DNA from: Limnoperna fortunei | Lineage: Eukaryota > Mollusca > Bivalvia > Mytilida > Modiolidae | DNA: 64,000 nucleotides | NCBI GenBank assembly: GCA_944474755.1 | Contig: OX104115.1 | Coordinates: 68,548,993 to 68,612,992 of the forward strand | Direction: 5' to 3' | Part shown: piece by piece, positions 1-15,100 of the stretch | Numbering within the stretch: position 1 is the first letter of the stretch | How the letters are laid out: every line of letters starts with the position of its first letter | The notes under the pieces: model-generated | Database searches by the model: none | Told to the model about the DNA's origin: nothing | The model's input: the letters and a program-made list of their open reading frames with translations, nothing else | Made by a program: the position numbers and the translations under genes

Positions 1-729
1 TACATTGATACAAAATTTTACACTTTCATGAAATCCAATTATAATTTAGCAAAGTAGACAGGCTATTTTAAGGATATCTTTTCCAAAACAATTATTCTGT
101 TTATTTAAAAATATTCTTATTCAAGAAAATAGCAAAGAAAACCGACCAAACAACAATAGCCAAAAGCCGAGGGACAGTTACAAATCCGGATATAGACAAA
201 CACAACACAAAAAAACCCAGAAAACACAGAGAGTAACCAAAACCCAATAAAAACCATGGGTGCACTCAGGTGCTCCGGACGACCAAGCAGTGCCTTCATC
301 TAATAAGACACCCGTCGAGTTACTATTTGTCATGTCTATGGAAAAGTCAAATCCTGGAATAGGAAACACTACCATCAAATCTATAAAAAAAGTAGAAATT
401 TTATGTTTCAAATTTATTCTTTTTAGTAGGGATAACTAATGCTGGCGTGTTTTGGTGCTCCACAATAATATTGAGACAGCTAAATATAATATTAAAATTA
501 TAGTTAGTCAAGTTATTTTACTTCTAATTATGTATTAAGAAAACGACATTTATCTTGAATCAAAATGTTTTCACCCTTTTGTAAAACTTGAACCACTTGA
601 AGTACAAACGATTGTTTAGAAAATAATAAACGTATTATTTAGTTGTACTTGTTTGTGCCTATTTATCACGTTTAAAACAGAACATATAAGTGGTGCTATA
701 AGCCGCATTTCATTACTTTTTATTTACAG
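1..729. other. Intron of the CD109/TEP-like gene with a diverged repeat fragment
   Basis: No exon of the macroglobulin gene is visible before the acceptor at 728-729. The stretch is AT-rich. Positions about 117-300 are richer in GC and look like a fragment of an interspersed repeat read on the minus strand, judged from composition only. No function is claimed. Confidence 0.4.
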
Positions 730-960
730 CTACGAGTTGCTAGGCAGGATGACACGCCGGTTTCTGGGGTAAGGTCACCTGTACTTATACAAACAACTGT
801 AACGTACGAGCTCCCAGAACCTTCGCCTACACCTCAGTTTTATTATGGCCCACAAACTCGATATTATAAGATTGCTGACAGATCGTTTACGGTTCCAGAT
901 TCAGGAGTTGTATCCGTTCAAGTAGATATCCCAGAGAATGCTACCAGCATATCACTTAGT
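730..960 (+). CDS. Macroglobulin exon a (first in window)
   Basis: Acceptor TTTATTTACAG precedes and GTAAGT follows. The exon has 77 whole codons, starting [17 protein letters not shown], a typical MG4 entry. It ends NATSISLS. Confidence 0.93.
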
Positions 961-3900
961 GTAAGTTGAAAATGGGTTACGTAATAAAATATTCAAAAAT
1001 ATTTACTTATGTTGTGAATCAGATAAAAGATTATTTGAGTATAAATAATGTCTTTGTTAACTGACAAACATAGTATAATGTCGGCAGGAGATTTCTGAGA
1101 AAACTATTTACTATATTTCTAGTATTTCAAGTGAACTATTTCAAAAGATATAATAAGGCTATGTTACACTTTAAAATGACATCAAAGAAATCTTGCAGTG
1201 TATGTTTTGTATTCATTAAATGTCTGTATTTATTAACACATCAATAATTATTGTTATTAAACTAACATGTTTTAGGCACATTTTGGAACACTCACAGCAT
1301 ACAAAACCTTAACCAAGAGTTATTCTCCAAGTAACAGCTATATTCAACTGTTTTTGCGGTCATCTCATCTGAAGGTACACATTAACGTATTCAAGCTAAT
1401 CTTTAGTTGTTGATAATAATAATGCCTTTAGCACTTATATGTTTTACTACACTGCTGAGAATTATATTATGCCATATAAATTCAAACACAACAAAGGTAA
1501 TGATACTAGTCAAACAAACGTATTCACTTATTTAACTGGTTTAATGAATATGTACACAAATCCAGTATTCTACAAACAGTTGACTAGTTCCGACAATTTC
1601 TATGGGTAATCAATGTTCCTGCTCCAAGAAAACTGGCAGTCTCTACAGAGCCAACAATGTTTTGAGTTCAGAATGCCATTGGGGTTTTTCTAATTTGATG
1701 TTGTGATTGTTCAGATTATTGAGCAATGTTATCTTTTTCTAAAACTAATTGTATTTTTTTTCATTTAAGGCTGGAAGTGGAGCTAGTTTTGATGTAGAAT
1801 CAACACAACCCGTGACGTCACTCATTTATCAGGTACATGTAGTTATTTTAAATATTGCAATTCAATTAGGTTAGGATATCACATTATTCATAGGTATGTT
1901 GCTGAATTTTAACAGAAATAAGTAAAACTAAAACTAACAAAAATGATTTTAATCAGACATCGGACAAACGTGGTGTATATTACATTAGATTAACGGATTG
2001 CATTAGATAAAAATATATTGTACAGGTTTGGTTGACATCAATTGCTTGAATTAGGACAGGGAAATAATAATATTGTAGTTTGTTTCAAGTCTTGTTTTAA
2101 TTTATCTATAATAATTTCTTTTTTCACCACAGGTCTTGTCACGGGGTGCTTTAGTAGCAACGGGTACTATCGATGGCGGCAAATATAACAAAATGTCCTT
2201 TACCATCCCTGTCAATTCTATGATGGCTCCAAATGCTCGTATTGTAGTATACTATATTCAAACTGATGGCGAAATTGTAGCAGACAGTATAAGCTTTGAT
2301 GTCGAAGGTGTTTTCGATAATCAGGTACGTTATATGATTTCATTATGCAATTAAATGAAAACCTTTTTTATTACCTCAGACAAAAATAAATTTTTATTGA
2401 GAGGTAACATGTATATGTTACCTCACTTAAGTTTTCTTACGTTCTATATTACAGACAAATTCAAACTGATATGCATTTTATTGGAGCATTTATGCAAGTT
2501 TTTAATAACTGCATAAAATTTGTGATACAGTTGTACTTAATATGTGTCTTAAATAAATTCAAAACTTGGCTGTTTGATTAATATTGATGGTAATGATGCA
2601 GTTCCATGAAAGAAAATGCCTTTGTTACATCTGATTGATTGCAGAATCTCCATTTAAGCAAAAAGTAAAATATACATTTGTTTCTTGCATTTTATCGGGC
2701 GTTATGAATATGAACTGAATACTTATATCCACAGCAGTAGCATGTATTATTCTATATCCCTGTTCTCTGTGTTACTATGTACTATTCATAACAATAAAAG
2801 TGCATTTCTTATTTATTTACAGGTCTCAATTTCATTTGACAAATCGACAGCTCAGCCAGGTGATCAAGTCAATGTTCAGGTTTCAGCTGATCCATTATCT
2901 GTCGTGAATTTACTTGCAGTTGATCAAAGTGTATTGCTATTGAGATCCGGAAATGACATCACACCTACAGAGGTAGGTGTCAAAAGTTATATTTAATAAT
3001 TTATTTTTAGGAGGAAATTTATTAAAGAAATCTTAACCGTTAAATTGTCAACTAATGACAATTAGTGTGTTTAGGCTTTTATGCTTTGCTTGGCATTAAA
3101 ACGTGTGTATATTTAGGACAAAATGTAATATACGGAAAAACATGATTGTGTGATTTGTTTTCCATTCTTCAAATGATTAACCAAGTAGTATTTATGTTTA
3201 TTAAGGTCTTTCCCCCTTTCCAAGGGAAAGACCTTCTTGTATTTCTTATGATTATTATTAAGGTCTTTCCCCCTTTCCAAGGGAAAGACCTTCTTGTATT
3301 TCTTATGATTATTATTATTATTATTATTATTATTATTTTTCTTTTTCTCCCCATTTTTCCAAATGGGTTTGCCAGAAGGGGTTTCAACATATCATTATGA
3401 TACTTGGTACGTTTAATCGCTCATACCAGGAGATGACCTGGCTCACCCTGTGAGACTGTTCTATTTTTAGTAACAGAGTTATCTGCCCTAACACCGAAAA
3501 CCTTGTTAGCAGATAAACTCAGAAACCGTAACAGATTCTTAAAATCTGAAGTGTACAAAATGTCGCTGGTTCTATGGCGATGATTTGTCATGCAAAAAAA
3601 CATTCTTCGATCAACTTCCTGTTTACGCGATTTTGACGCGAAGTTTGTCGAAAACGTCAAAGTTGTCGGATTTACACAAGTTTCCAAGTAGATATGAGGG
3701 TCCTAATTACATGTATCGGATCAAAAAAATTTTTCGGTCCACCATTTTCAAAATGGCCGCCATTGAAATTTTGTTTTCAATATAACTCAAAAACCATAAA
3801 ATTTGAAGCAGAGAATATATCATAAAAATGTTCCTCTCATTGAGATCTACATTTGATATACAGGTTCGAAAACTGTGCGACAAACCGTTTTAGAGGTTAT

Positions 3901-6900
3901 GGCCCTTGACAGGTTTCGGCTAAATTTTGTTTTCGAAATAACTCAAAAACCATAAAAAATTGAAGCAGAGAATATATCAGAAAAATGTTCCTCTCATTGA
4001 GATCTACATCTGATATACAGGTTCGAAAACTGTGCGACAAACCGTTTTAGAGGTTATGGCCCTTGACAGGTTTCGGCTAAATTTTGTTTTCGAAATAACT
4101 CAAAAACCATAAAAAATTGAAGCAGAGAATATATCAGAAAAATGTTCCTCTCATTGAGATCTACATCTGATATAAAGGTTCGAAAACTGTGCAACAAACC
4201 GTTTTCGAGGTTATGGCCCTTGACACATTTCAGCTTAATTTTGTTTTCAATAAAGCTCAAAAACCATAAAAAATTTAAGCAGACAATATATCAGAAAAAT
4301 GTTCCTCTCGTTGAGATCTACATTTGATATAATTGCTGAAAACTGTGCGACAAACCATTTTCGAGGTTATGGCCCTTGACAGGTTTCGGCTAAATTTTAT
4401 TTTCAATATAACTTAAAAACCATAAAAAAAATTGAAGCAGACAATATATCAGAAAAATGTTCCTCTCATTGAGATCTACATTTGATATACAGTGTCAAAA
4501 ACTGTGTGACAACCCGTTTTCGAGGTTATGGCCCTTGACACGTTTCGGCTAAATTTTGTTTTCAATATAACTCAAAAACCATAAAAAATTGAAGCAGACA
4601 ATAAAGGGAAAAATACTCCTCTTATCGAGACGTCCATTTGGTACATTCGGCCCGAAGCTGACCGATGAACCGTTTTCGAGTTACAGCCCTTGACGCGTTT
4701 CGGTAAATTGGTTTTTTGGTTAAAACTTGAAAACGGTTAGAGATAATATAGTAAACATATAGGTTTAACATGATCAGTAGGAAAAGAGCTTCAATTTGAG
4801 CCAAAGGTCATATGTCATAGGTCAAGGTCATACCATAGCAACAAGGTAACTGTTATAAAAAATCCTTAGCAACCATATATTTTTAGAAGCAGAATGATGT
4901 ACTTTACTTAAATATGTCATTTCATGACTAGAAGTGGCTTTTTGTCCCTAGCAACGGAATGAAATTCCTTAACAACCATATATGTTTTGGTTCGGGACCA
5001 CTTCCTTTACTCAAATAACTCATTTTTTATGACTGGAAGCGACATTTTGTGCTATAGCAAAACACAAAATACCATAGCATCACCTAAATTTTCTGACTGC
5101 AGAGGAACAGTGGGACAGACCTTCTCATTTGTTCTCTGAACAAATGACGGTTTAATTATTATTAAGGTCTTTCCCCCTTTCCAAGGGAAAGACCTTCTTG
5201 TCTTTCTTATGATTATTATTATTATTAAGGTCTTTCCCCCTTTCCAAGGGAAAGACCTTCTTGTATTTCTTATGATTATTATTATTATTAAGGTCTTTCC
5301 CTTCCACAGAAGGAAAGACCTTACTGTATTTCTTATGGTTATTATTATTATTATTTTTCTTCTTTTCCGCCGTCAATATACGAAAAGTGTCGCGACATAT
5401 CTTTTCGATACTTGGTACCTTAACTTGGTCATACCTGAACTCGCCTTGACCGACACCGGGAAACTGATCTATTTTTAGTAACGGAGTTATCTTCCCCAAC
5501 ACCGTAAACCCTTGTTAGCAGATAAACTCAGAAACCGTAACCGATTCTCAAAATCTAAAGTGTAAAAAATGTCGCTGGACCTATAGCGATGATTTGTCAT
5601 GCAAAATTTTTTTTTCCAATCGACTTCCTGTTTACGTGTTTTTGACCTGAAAAATGTCGCAACGCGTCAAAATTTTTTTCTCAGAAACCGTAAGTCCTAG
5701 ATACTTGGGACCACCACCATTGATCTTAAGTGACATATGTTACATTTAAAAATGTCAAGGTCAAAGGTCAAAAGTCAAGGTCAAAGGTCACCATAGGCCT
5801 TGTTAGCACTATATCTCACAAACCATAAAAGATAGAAGCAGACAATAAATTGGAAAAATACTCCACTCATTGAGACCTACAATTGGTCTTTTATGTCAAA
5901 AATTGTTCAATGAACCGTTTAGGAGTTATTGCCCTTGACATGTTCCGGTTGATTGATTTTTGACCTATAACTCGAAAACCGTAAAGAATAGAAGCAGACA
6001 ATAAATTGGAAAAATACTCCTCTCATTGCGACCTACAATTGGTCTATAATGTCAAAAATTATTCAATGAACCGTTTAGGAGTTATTGCCCTTGACATGTT
6101 TCGGTTGATTGGTTTTTGACTTGTAACTCGAAAACTGTAAAAGATAGAAGCAGACAATAAATTGGAAAAATACTCCTCTTATGGAGACCTACAATTGGTC
6201 TTTTATGTCAAAAATTGTTCAATGAACCGTTTAGGAGTTATTGCCCTTGACATGTTTCGGTTGATTGGTTTTTGACTAATAACTTGAAAACGGTTAGAGA
6301 TAATATGATAAACATGCGTAGCTAAAGTGATCAGTATGAAAAGAGCTTCAATTTGAGCCCAAGGTCAAAGGTCATGGGTCAAGGTCACACCATAGCAACA
6401 AGGTAACCATCATAAAAAGTCCTTAGTAACCATATATATTTAGAATCAGGATTAAGTATTTAGGTCGAATATACTATTTAACAATCGGAAGTTACAATTT
6501 GTCCCTAGCAACGGTCACAAAAGTACTTAGCAACCATATGAAGTGTGAATAGGGATGACTTGCTTTACTCAAATAACTAATTTTCATGACTGCTAGTGAC
6601 ATTTTGTAATAAGGAACAGACAAAACGTCAACAGAATCCCCTAATTTACCATACCGGGAAAGACCTCACATTTGTTCTTAGAACAAATGACCTTTCATTA
6701 TTATTATTTTTCTTTTTCTCCCCATTTTTCCAAATGGGTTTGCCAGAAGGGGTTTCAACATATCATTATGATACTTGGTACGTTTAATCGCTCATACCAG
6801 GAGATGACCTGGCTCACCCTGTGAGACTGTTCTATTTTTAGTAACAGAGTTATCTGCCCTAACACCGAAAACCTTGTTAGCAGATAAACTCAGAAACCGT

Positions 6901-9156
6901 AACAGATACTCAAAATCTGAAGAGTGCAAAGTGTAGGGCGACTTATGGCGATGATTTAACATGCAAATTTTTTTTTCTTAATCGACTTCCGGTTTACGCG
7001 TTTTTGACCTGAAAAATGACGCAACGAGTCAAAATTTTTTTCTCGAAAACCGTAAGTCCTAGAGACTTGGGACCACCACCATTGATCCTAAGTGACATAT
7101 GTTACATTTGAAAATGTCAAGGTCAAAGGTCAAAAGTCAAGGTCAAAGGTCACCATAAGTCTTGTTAGCACTATATCTCATAAACCATAAAAGATAGAAG
7201 CAGACAATAAATGGGACAAATACTCCTCTTATCAAGACCTCCATTTGGTACATTTGACCCGAAGCTGTCCGATGAACCGTTTTCGAGTTACATCCCTTGA
7301 CGCGTTTCGGTTAATCGGTTTTTTGGTTAAAACTTGAAAACGGTTAGAGATAATATAGTAAACATATAGGTTTATCATGATCAGTAGGAAAAGAGCTTCA
7401 ATTTGAGCCAAAGGTCAAAGGTCAAAAGTCAAGGTCAAAGGTCACCATCGGTCTTGTTAGCACTATATCTCATAAACCATAAAAGATAGAAGCAGACAAT
7501 AAATGGGAAAAATACTGCTCTTATCAAGACCTCCATTTGATACATTTGACCCGAAGCTGTGCGATGAACCATTTTCGAGTTACAGCCCTTGATGCATTTC
7601 TGTTGATCGGTTTTTTTGGTTAAAACTTGCAAACGGTTAGAGATAATATAGTAAACATATAGGTTTATCATGATCAGTAGGAAAAGAGCTTCAATTTGAG
7701 CCAAAGGGCAAAGGTCATAGGTCAAGGTCATACCATAGCAACAAGGTAACTCTTATAAAAAGTCCTTAGCAACCATATATTTTTAGAATCGGAATGATGT
7801 ACTTTACTGAAATATATCATTACATGGCCGGAATGGCCTTTTGTAGCTAGCAATGGAATGAAAGTCCTTAACAACCATATATTTTTGGTTCCTGACCACC
7901 TTCTTTACTCAAATAACTCTTTTTTATGACTGGAAGTGACATTTTTGTGCTATACCAAGACAAAATCCCATAGCAATACCTAACTTTTCTGACTTTAGAG
8001 GAACAGTGGGAAAGACCTTCTCATTTGTTCTCAGAACAAATGGCAGTTTAATTATTATTATTTTTCTTCTTCCGCGGAGGTTTGCCAAAAAGTGTCTTGA
8101 CGTATCATTTCGATACTTGGTAACATCAATCGGTCATATCCGGAGAAGACATGGCTCATGCTTTTAGACCGATCTATTTTTAGTAACAAAGTTATCTGCC
8201 CGAACACGAAAACCTTTGTTAGCAGATAAACTCAGAAACCGTAACCGATTCTTAAAATCTGAAGTGTAAAAAATGTCGCTGGACCTATGGCAATGATTTG
8301 TCATGCACAATTTTTTTTTCCAATCAACTTCCTGTTTACGCGTTTTTGACCTGAAAAATGTCACAACGCGTCAAAATTTTTTTCTCAAAAACCGTAAGTC
8401 CTAGAGACTGGGGACCACCACCATTGATCCTAAGTAACATATGTTACATTTAAAAATGTCAAGGTCAAAGGTCAAAAGTCAAGGTCAAAGGTCACCATAG
8501 GTCTTGTTAGCACTATATCTCACAAACCATACAAGATAGAAGCAGACAATAAATTGGGAAAATACTCCTCTTATTGAGACCTTCATTTGGTACATTTGAC
8601 CGGAAGCTGTGCAATGAATCGTTTTCGAGTTACTGCCCTTGACGCGTTTCGGTTAATCGGCTTTTTGGTTAAAACTTGAAAACGGTTAGAGATAATATAG
8701 TAAACATATAGGTTAAACATGATCAGTAGGAAAAGAGCTTCAATTTGAGCCAAAGGTGAAAGGACATAGGTCAAGGTCATACCATAGCAACAAGGTGACC
8801 GTTATAAAAAGTCCTTAGCAACCATATATTTTTAGATTCAGAATGATGTACTTTACTGAAATATTTCATTTCATGACCGGAATTTTCCTTTTGTCCCTAG
8901 CAACCGAATGAAAGTCCTTAACAACCCATATATTTTTTGGCTCGGGACCACTTTCTTTACTCAAATAACTCATTTTTATGACAGGAAGTGACATTTTGTG
9001 CTGTAGCAAGACACAAAACCCATAGCATCACCTAACTTTTCTAACTTTAGAGGAACAGTGGGAAAGACCTTCTCATTTGTTCTCAGAACAAATGGCAGTT
9101 TAATTATTAAGGTCTTTCCCCCTTTCCAAGGGAAAGACCTTCTTGTATTTCTTATG

Positions 9157-9189
<33 letters not shown>

Positions 9190-12100
9190 TTTCTTTTTCT
9201 CCCCATTTTTCCAAATGGGTTTGCCAGAAGGGGTTTCAACATATCATTATGATACTTGGTACGTTTAATCGCTCATACCAGGAGATGACCTGGCTCACCC
9301 TGTGAGACTGTTCTATTTTTAGTAACAGAGTTATCTGCCCTAACACCGAAAACCTTGTTAGCAGATAAACTCAGAAACCGTAACCGATTCTTAAAATCTG
9401 AAGTGTACAAAATGTCGCTGGTTCTATGGCGATGATTTGTCATGCAAAAAAACATTCTTCGATCAACTTCCTGTTTACGCGATTTTGACGCGAAGTTTGT
9501 CGAAAACGTAAAAGTTGTCGGATTTACACAAAACTTGGTTTCCAAGTAGATATGAGGGTCCTAATTACAGGTATCGGATCAAAAAAAATTTTTGGTCCAC
9601 CATTTTCAAAATGGCCGCCATTGAAATTTTGTTTTCAATATAACTCAAAAACCATAAAAAATTGAAGCAGAGAATATATCAGAAAAATGTTCCTCTCATT
9701 GAGATCTACATTTGATATAAAGGTTCGAAAACTGTGCGACAAACCGTTTTAGAGGTTATGGCCCTTGACAGGTTTCGGCTAAATTTTGTTTTCAATATAA
9801 CTTAAAAACCATAAAAAATTGAAGCAGACAATATATCAGAAAAATGTTCCTCTCATTGAGATCTACATTTGATATACAGTGTCGAAAACTGTGCGACAAC
9901 CCGTTTTCGAGGTTATGGCCCTTGACACGTTTCGGCTAAATTTTGTTTTCAATATAACTCAAAAACCATAAAAAATTGAAGCAGACAATAAAAGGGAAAA
10001 ATACTCCTCTTATCGAGACGTCCATTTGGTACATTCGGCCCGAAGCTGTGCGATGAACCGTTTTCGAGTTACAGCCCTTGACGCGTTTCGGTTAATTGGT
10101 TTTTTGGTTAAAACTTGAAAACGGTTAGAGATAATATAGTAAACATATAGGTTTAACATGATCAGTAGGAAAAGAGCTTCAATTTGAGCCAAAGGTCATA
10201 GGTCATAGGTGAAGGTCATACCATAGCAACAAGGTAACTGTTATAAAAAATCCTTAGCAACCATATATTTTTAGAAGCAGAATGATGTACTTTACTTAAA
10301 TATGTCATTTCATGACCGGAAGTGGCTTTTTGTCCCTAGCAACGGAATGAAAGTCCTTAACAACCATATATGTTTTGGTTCGGGACCACTTTCTTTACTC
10401 ATATAACTCATTTTTTATGACTGGAAGCGACATTTTGTGCTATAGCAAAACACAAAATACCATAGCATCACTTAAATTTTCTGACTGCAGAGGAACAGTG
10501 GGAAAGACCTTCTCATTTGTTCTCAGAACAAATGACGGTTTATTATTATTATTTTTCTTTTTCTCCCCAAATTTCAAAATGGGTTTGCCAGAAGGGGTTT
10601 CGACATATCATTATGATACTTGGTACGTTTAATCGCTCATACCAGGAGATGACCTGGCTCACCCTGTGAGACTATTCTATTTTTAGTAACAGAGTTATCT
10701 GCCCCAACACCGAAAACCTTGTTAGCAGATAAACTCAGAAACCGTAACAGATACTCAAAATCTGAAGTGTGCAAAGTGTAGGGCAACTTATGGCGATGAT
10801 TTAACATGCAAATTTTTTTTTCCCAATCGACTTCCGGTTTACGCGTTTTTGACCTGAAAAATGTCGCAACGCGTCAAAATTTTTTTCTCAAAAACCGTAA
10901 GTCCTAGAGACTTGGGACCACCACCATTGATCCTAAGTGACATATGTTACATTTAAAAATGTCAAGGTCAAAGGTCAAAAGTCAAGGTCAAAGGTCACCA
11001 AAGGTCTTGTTAGCACTATATCTCACAAACCATAACAGATAGAAGCAGACAATAAATGGGAAAAATACTCCACTTATTGAGACCTTCATTTGGTACATTT
11101 GACCCAAAGCTGTACAATGAACCATTTTTGAGTTACTGCCCTTGACGCGTTTCGGTTAATCGGTTTTTTGGTTAAAACTTGAAAACGGTTAGAGATAATA
11201 TAGTAAACATATAGGTTTAAAGTGATCAGTATGAAAAGAGCTTCAATTTGAGTCAAAAGTCATAGGTCAAGGTCATACCATACCAACAAGGTGACCGTTA
11301 TAAAAAGTCCTTAGCAACCATATATTTTTAGAATCAGAATGATGTACCGTACTGAAATATGTCATATCATGACCGGAAGTGCCATTTTGTCCCTAGCAAC
11401 CGAATGAAAGTCCTTAACAACCATGTATTTTTTGGCTCGGGACCACATTCTATACTCAAATAACTCATTTTTATGACTGGAAGTGACATTTTGTGCTTAG
11501 CAAGACACAAAATCCCAAAGCATCACATATATTTTCTCACTTTAGAGGAACAGTGGGAAAGACCTTCTCATTTGTTCTCAGAACAAATGGCATTTTAATT
11601 AGGTCTTTCCACCTTTCTGTGGAAAGACCTATAGTTATTGTTCTGATTATTATTATTATTATTATTATTATTCTTTTCTCTTTTCTTCCGCCAACTTATT
11701 TCGGTGTCTGGTTTTTTTACTTCGCGACATGTCGCTTTGATATTTTATATCTGATATCGGTTACCCATTGCGCTTTCGCAGTTCACCCTGACTGACCGCA
11801 CCCTTTTCCTTTACGGAGTTATCTCCCCTTTTACTAAAAAGCTTGTTCATGCTACTCCTCCTAAACCAAAAAAGATAGCAATACCGAACCTATACCAAAA
11901 TGTGTCCTATATCCTTGCGCAACTTTGGGACAGATTGATTGAAGGGTTCTGACGACATCTTATAGGAGTTATCTCCCTTTAAATAAAAGTAGTAAGTGAT
12001 ATTCAAACAAATCTCAACAACTAAAAGAGATAGAGGCCTGGGGTCTTCACCATAGATCATCTTGACCTTTGACCTTGAAAATGGACACAAGGTCAAAGGT

Positions 12101-15100
12101 CAAGGTCACGTTCTAAATTTTGCTATTTGCTTGTTCGCGCTACTCCTCTGAAACGGTAAAAGATAGATAAACACTTATTGAGAGTAAAATGTTCGTCTAA
12201 TTGAGACACAACTTTGTCACATTTGGAGCGAAGTAATTTGACTTCATTTTATAGGAGTTATATCCCATTATATATGTAACTGATTGGTTTTTCACATGGT
12301 ACTCATTACCTATTAATGATAAAGGGAAACGAAAGAGTGCAAAATGTTGGTCTCTTAAAGGAGCAACTTTTTTACATTTATAGGGAAAGGATTTGACTTC
12401 ATTTTGTGGGAGTTATCTCCCATTATATATGTAACTTATTGGTTTTTTACATGTTACGCATTAACTATCAATGATAAAGGGAAACGAAAGAGTGCAAAAT
12501 GTTGGTCTCTTAAAGCAGCAAGTTTTTTACATTTATAGGGAAAGGATTTGACTTCATTTTGTGGGAGTTATCTCCCATTATATATGTAACTTATTGGTTT
12601 TTTACATGTTACGCATTAACTATCAATGATAAAGGGAAACGAAAGAGTGCAAAATGTTGGTCTCTTAAAGGAGCAACTTTGTTACATTTACTGGTAAGGG
12701 ATTTGACTTCATTTTATAGGAGTTATCTCCCATTATATATGTAACTGATTGGTTTTTTACATGTTACTCATTAACTATTAATGATAAAGGGAAACGAAAG
12801 AGTGCAAAATGTTGGTCTCCTAAAGTAGCAACTTTTTTACGTTTACAGGGAAAGGATTTGACTTCATTTTATGGGAGTTATCTCCCATTATATATGCAAC
12901 TTATTGGTTTTTTACATGTTACTCATTCACTATTAATGATAAAGGGAAACGAAAGAGTGCAAAATGTTGGTCTCTTAAAGGAGCAACTTTGTTACATTTA
13001 TAGGGCAAGGATTTGACTTCATTTTATAGGAGTTATCTCCCATTATATATGTAACTGATTGGTTTTTCGCCTGGTACTCATTAACTATTAATGATAAAGG
13101 GAAACTAAATACTGCAAAATGTTGATCTCTTAAGGGAGCAATTTTGTTTCATTTACAGGTAAAGGATTTGACTTCGTTTTATGGGAGTTATCTCCCATTA
13201 TATATGTAACTTATTGGTTTTTTACATGTTACTCATTAACTGTCAATGATAAAGGGAAACGAAAGAGTGCAAAATGTTGGTCTCTTAAAGGAGCAGATTT
13301 GTTACATTTATAGGGAAAGGATTTGACTTCATTGTAGGGGAGTTATCTCCCATTATATATGTAACTTATTGGTTTTTTACATGTTACTCATTAACTATCA
13401 ATGATAAAGGGAAACGAAAGAGAGCAAAATGTTGGTCTCTTAAAGGAGCAACTTTGTTACATTTACTGGTAAAGGATTTGACTTCATTTTATAGGAGTTA
13501 TCTCCCATTATATATGTAACTGATTGGTTTTTTACATGTTACGCATTAACTATTAATGATAAAGGGAAACGAAAGAGTGCAAAATGTTGGTCTCCTAAAG
13601 TAGCAACTTTTTTACATTTACTGGGAAAGGATTTGACTTCATTTTATGGGAGTTATCTCCCATTATATATGTAACTTATTGGTTTTTTACATGTTACTCA
13701 TTAACTATCAATGATAAAGGGAAACGAAAGAGTGCAAAATGTTGGTCTCTTAAAGGAGCAACTTTGTTACATTTACTAGTAAAGGATTTGACTTCATTTT
13801 ATAGGAGTTATCTCCCATTATATATGTAACTGATTGGTTTTTTACATGTTACTCATTAACTATTAACGATAAAGGGAAACGAAAGAGTGCAAAATGTTGG
13901 TCTCTTAAAGTAGCAACTTTGTTACATTTATAGGGCAAGGATTTGACTTCATTTTATAGGAGTTTTCTCCCATTATATATTTAACTGATTGGTTTTTTAC
14001 ATGTTACTCATTAACTATTAATGATAAAGGGAAACGAAAGAGTGCAAAATGTTGGTCTCTTAAAGGAGCAACTTTGTTACATTTATAGGGCAAGGATTTG
14101 ACTTCATTTTATAGGAGTTATCTCCCATTATATATTTAACTGATTGGTTTTTCACATGGTACTCATTTATTATTAATGATAGTGGGAAAGTAAAGATTGC
14201 AAAATGTTAATCTCTTATAGGAGCAACTTTGTTAAATTTATAGGGAAAGGATTTGACTTCATTTTATAGGAGTTATCTCCCATTATATGTGTAATTTATT
14301 AGTTTTTCACATGTAACTCATTTACTATTAATGTTAAAGGGAAAGTAAAGAGTGCAAAATGTTGATCTCTTAAAGCAGCAACTTTGTTACATTTATAGGC
14401 AAAGGATTTGACTTCATTTTATAGGAGTTATCTCCCATTATATATTTAACTGATTGGTTTTTCACATGGTACTCATTTATTATTAATGATAGAGGGAAAG
14501 TAAAGATTGCAAAATGTTGATCTCTTATAGGAGCAACTTTGTTACATTTACAGGAAAAGGATTTGACTTCATTTTATAGGAGTTATCTCCCATTATATAT
14601 GTAACTTATTGGTTTTTTACATGTTACTCATTAACCATAAATGATAAAGGGAAACGAAAGAGTGCAAAATGGTGGTCTCTTAAAGGAGCAACTTTTTTAT
14701 AATGACAGTAAACGGATTTGACATCATTTTATAGGAATTATCTCCCATTATATGTGTAATTTATTAGTTTTTCACATGTAACTCATTAACTATTAATGTT
14801 AAAGGGAAAGTAAAGAGTGCAAAATGTTGGTCTTTTACAGGAGCAACTTTGTTACATTTACAGGAAAAGGATTTGACTTCATTTTATAGGAGTTATCTCC
14901 CATTATATTTGTAACTGATTGGTTTTTCGCATGCATGATATGGCACTAATTAACAATTAATGATAGAGGGAAACGAAAGAGTGCAAAATGTTGGTCTCTT
15001 AAAGGAGCAACTTTGTTACATTTATAGAGAAAGGATTTGACTTCATTTTATAGGAGTTATCTCCCATTATATATGTAACTTATTGGTTTTTTACATGTTA

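Noticed and set aside
3146..3400. Frames encoding runs of Ile or Asn at 3146-3400, 5152-5502 and 8976-9252
   Set aside because: They are translations of (ATT)n and the palindromic module, not genes.
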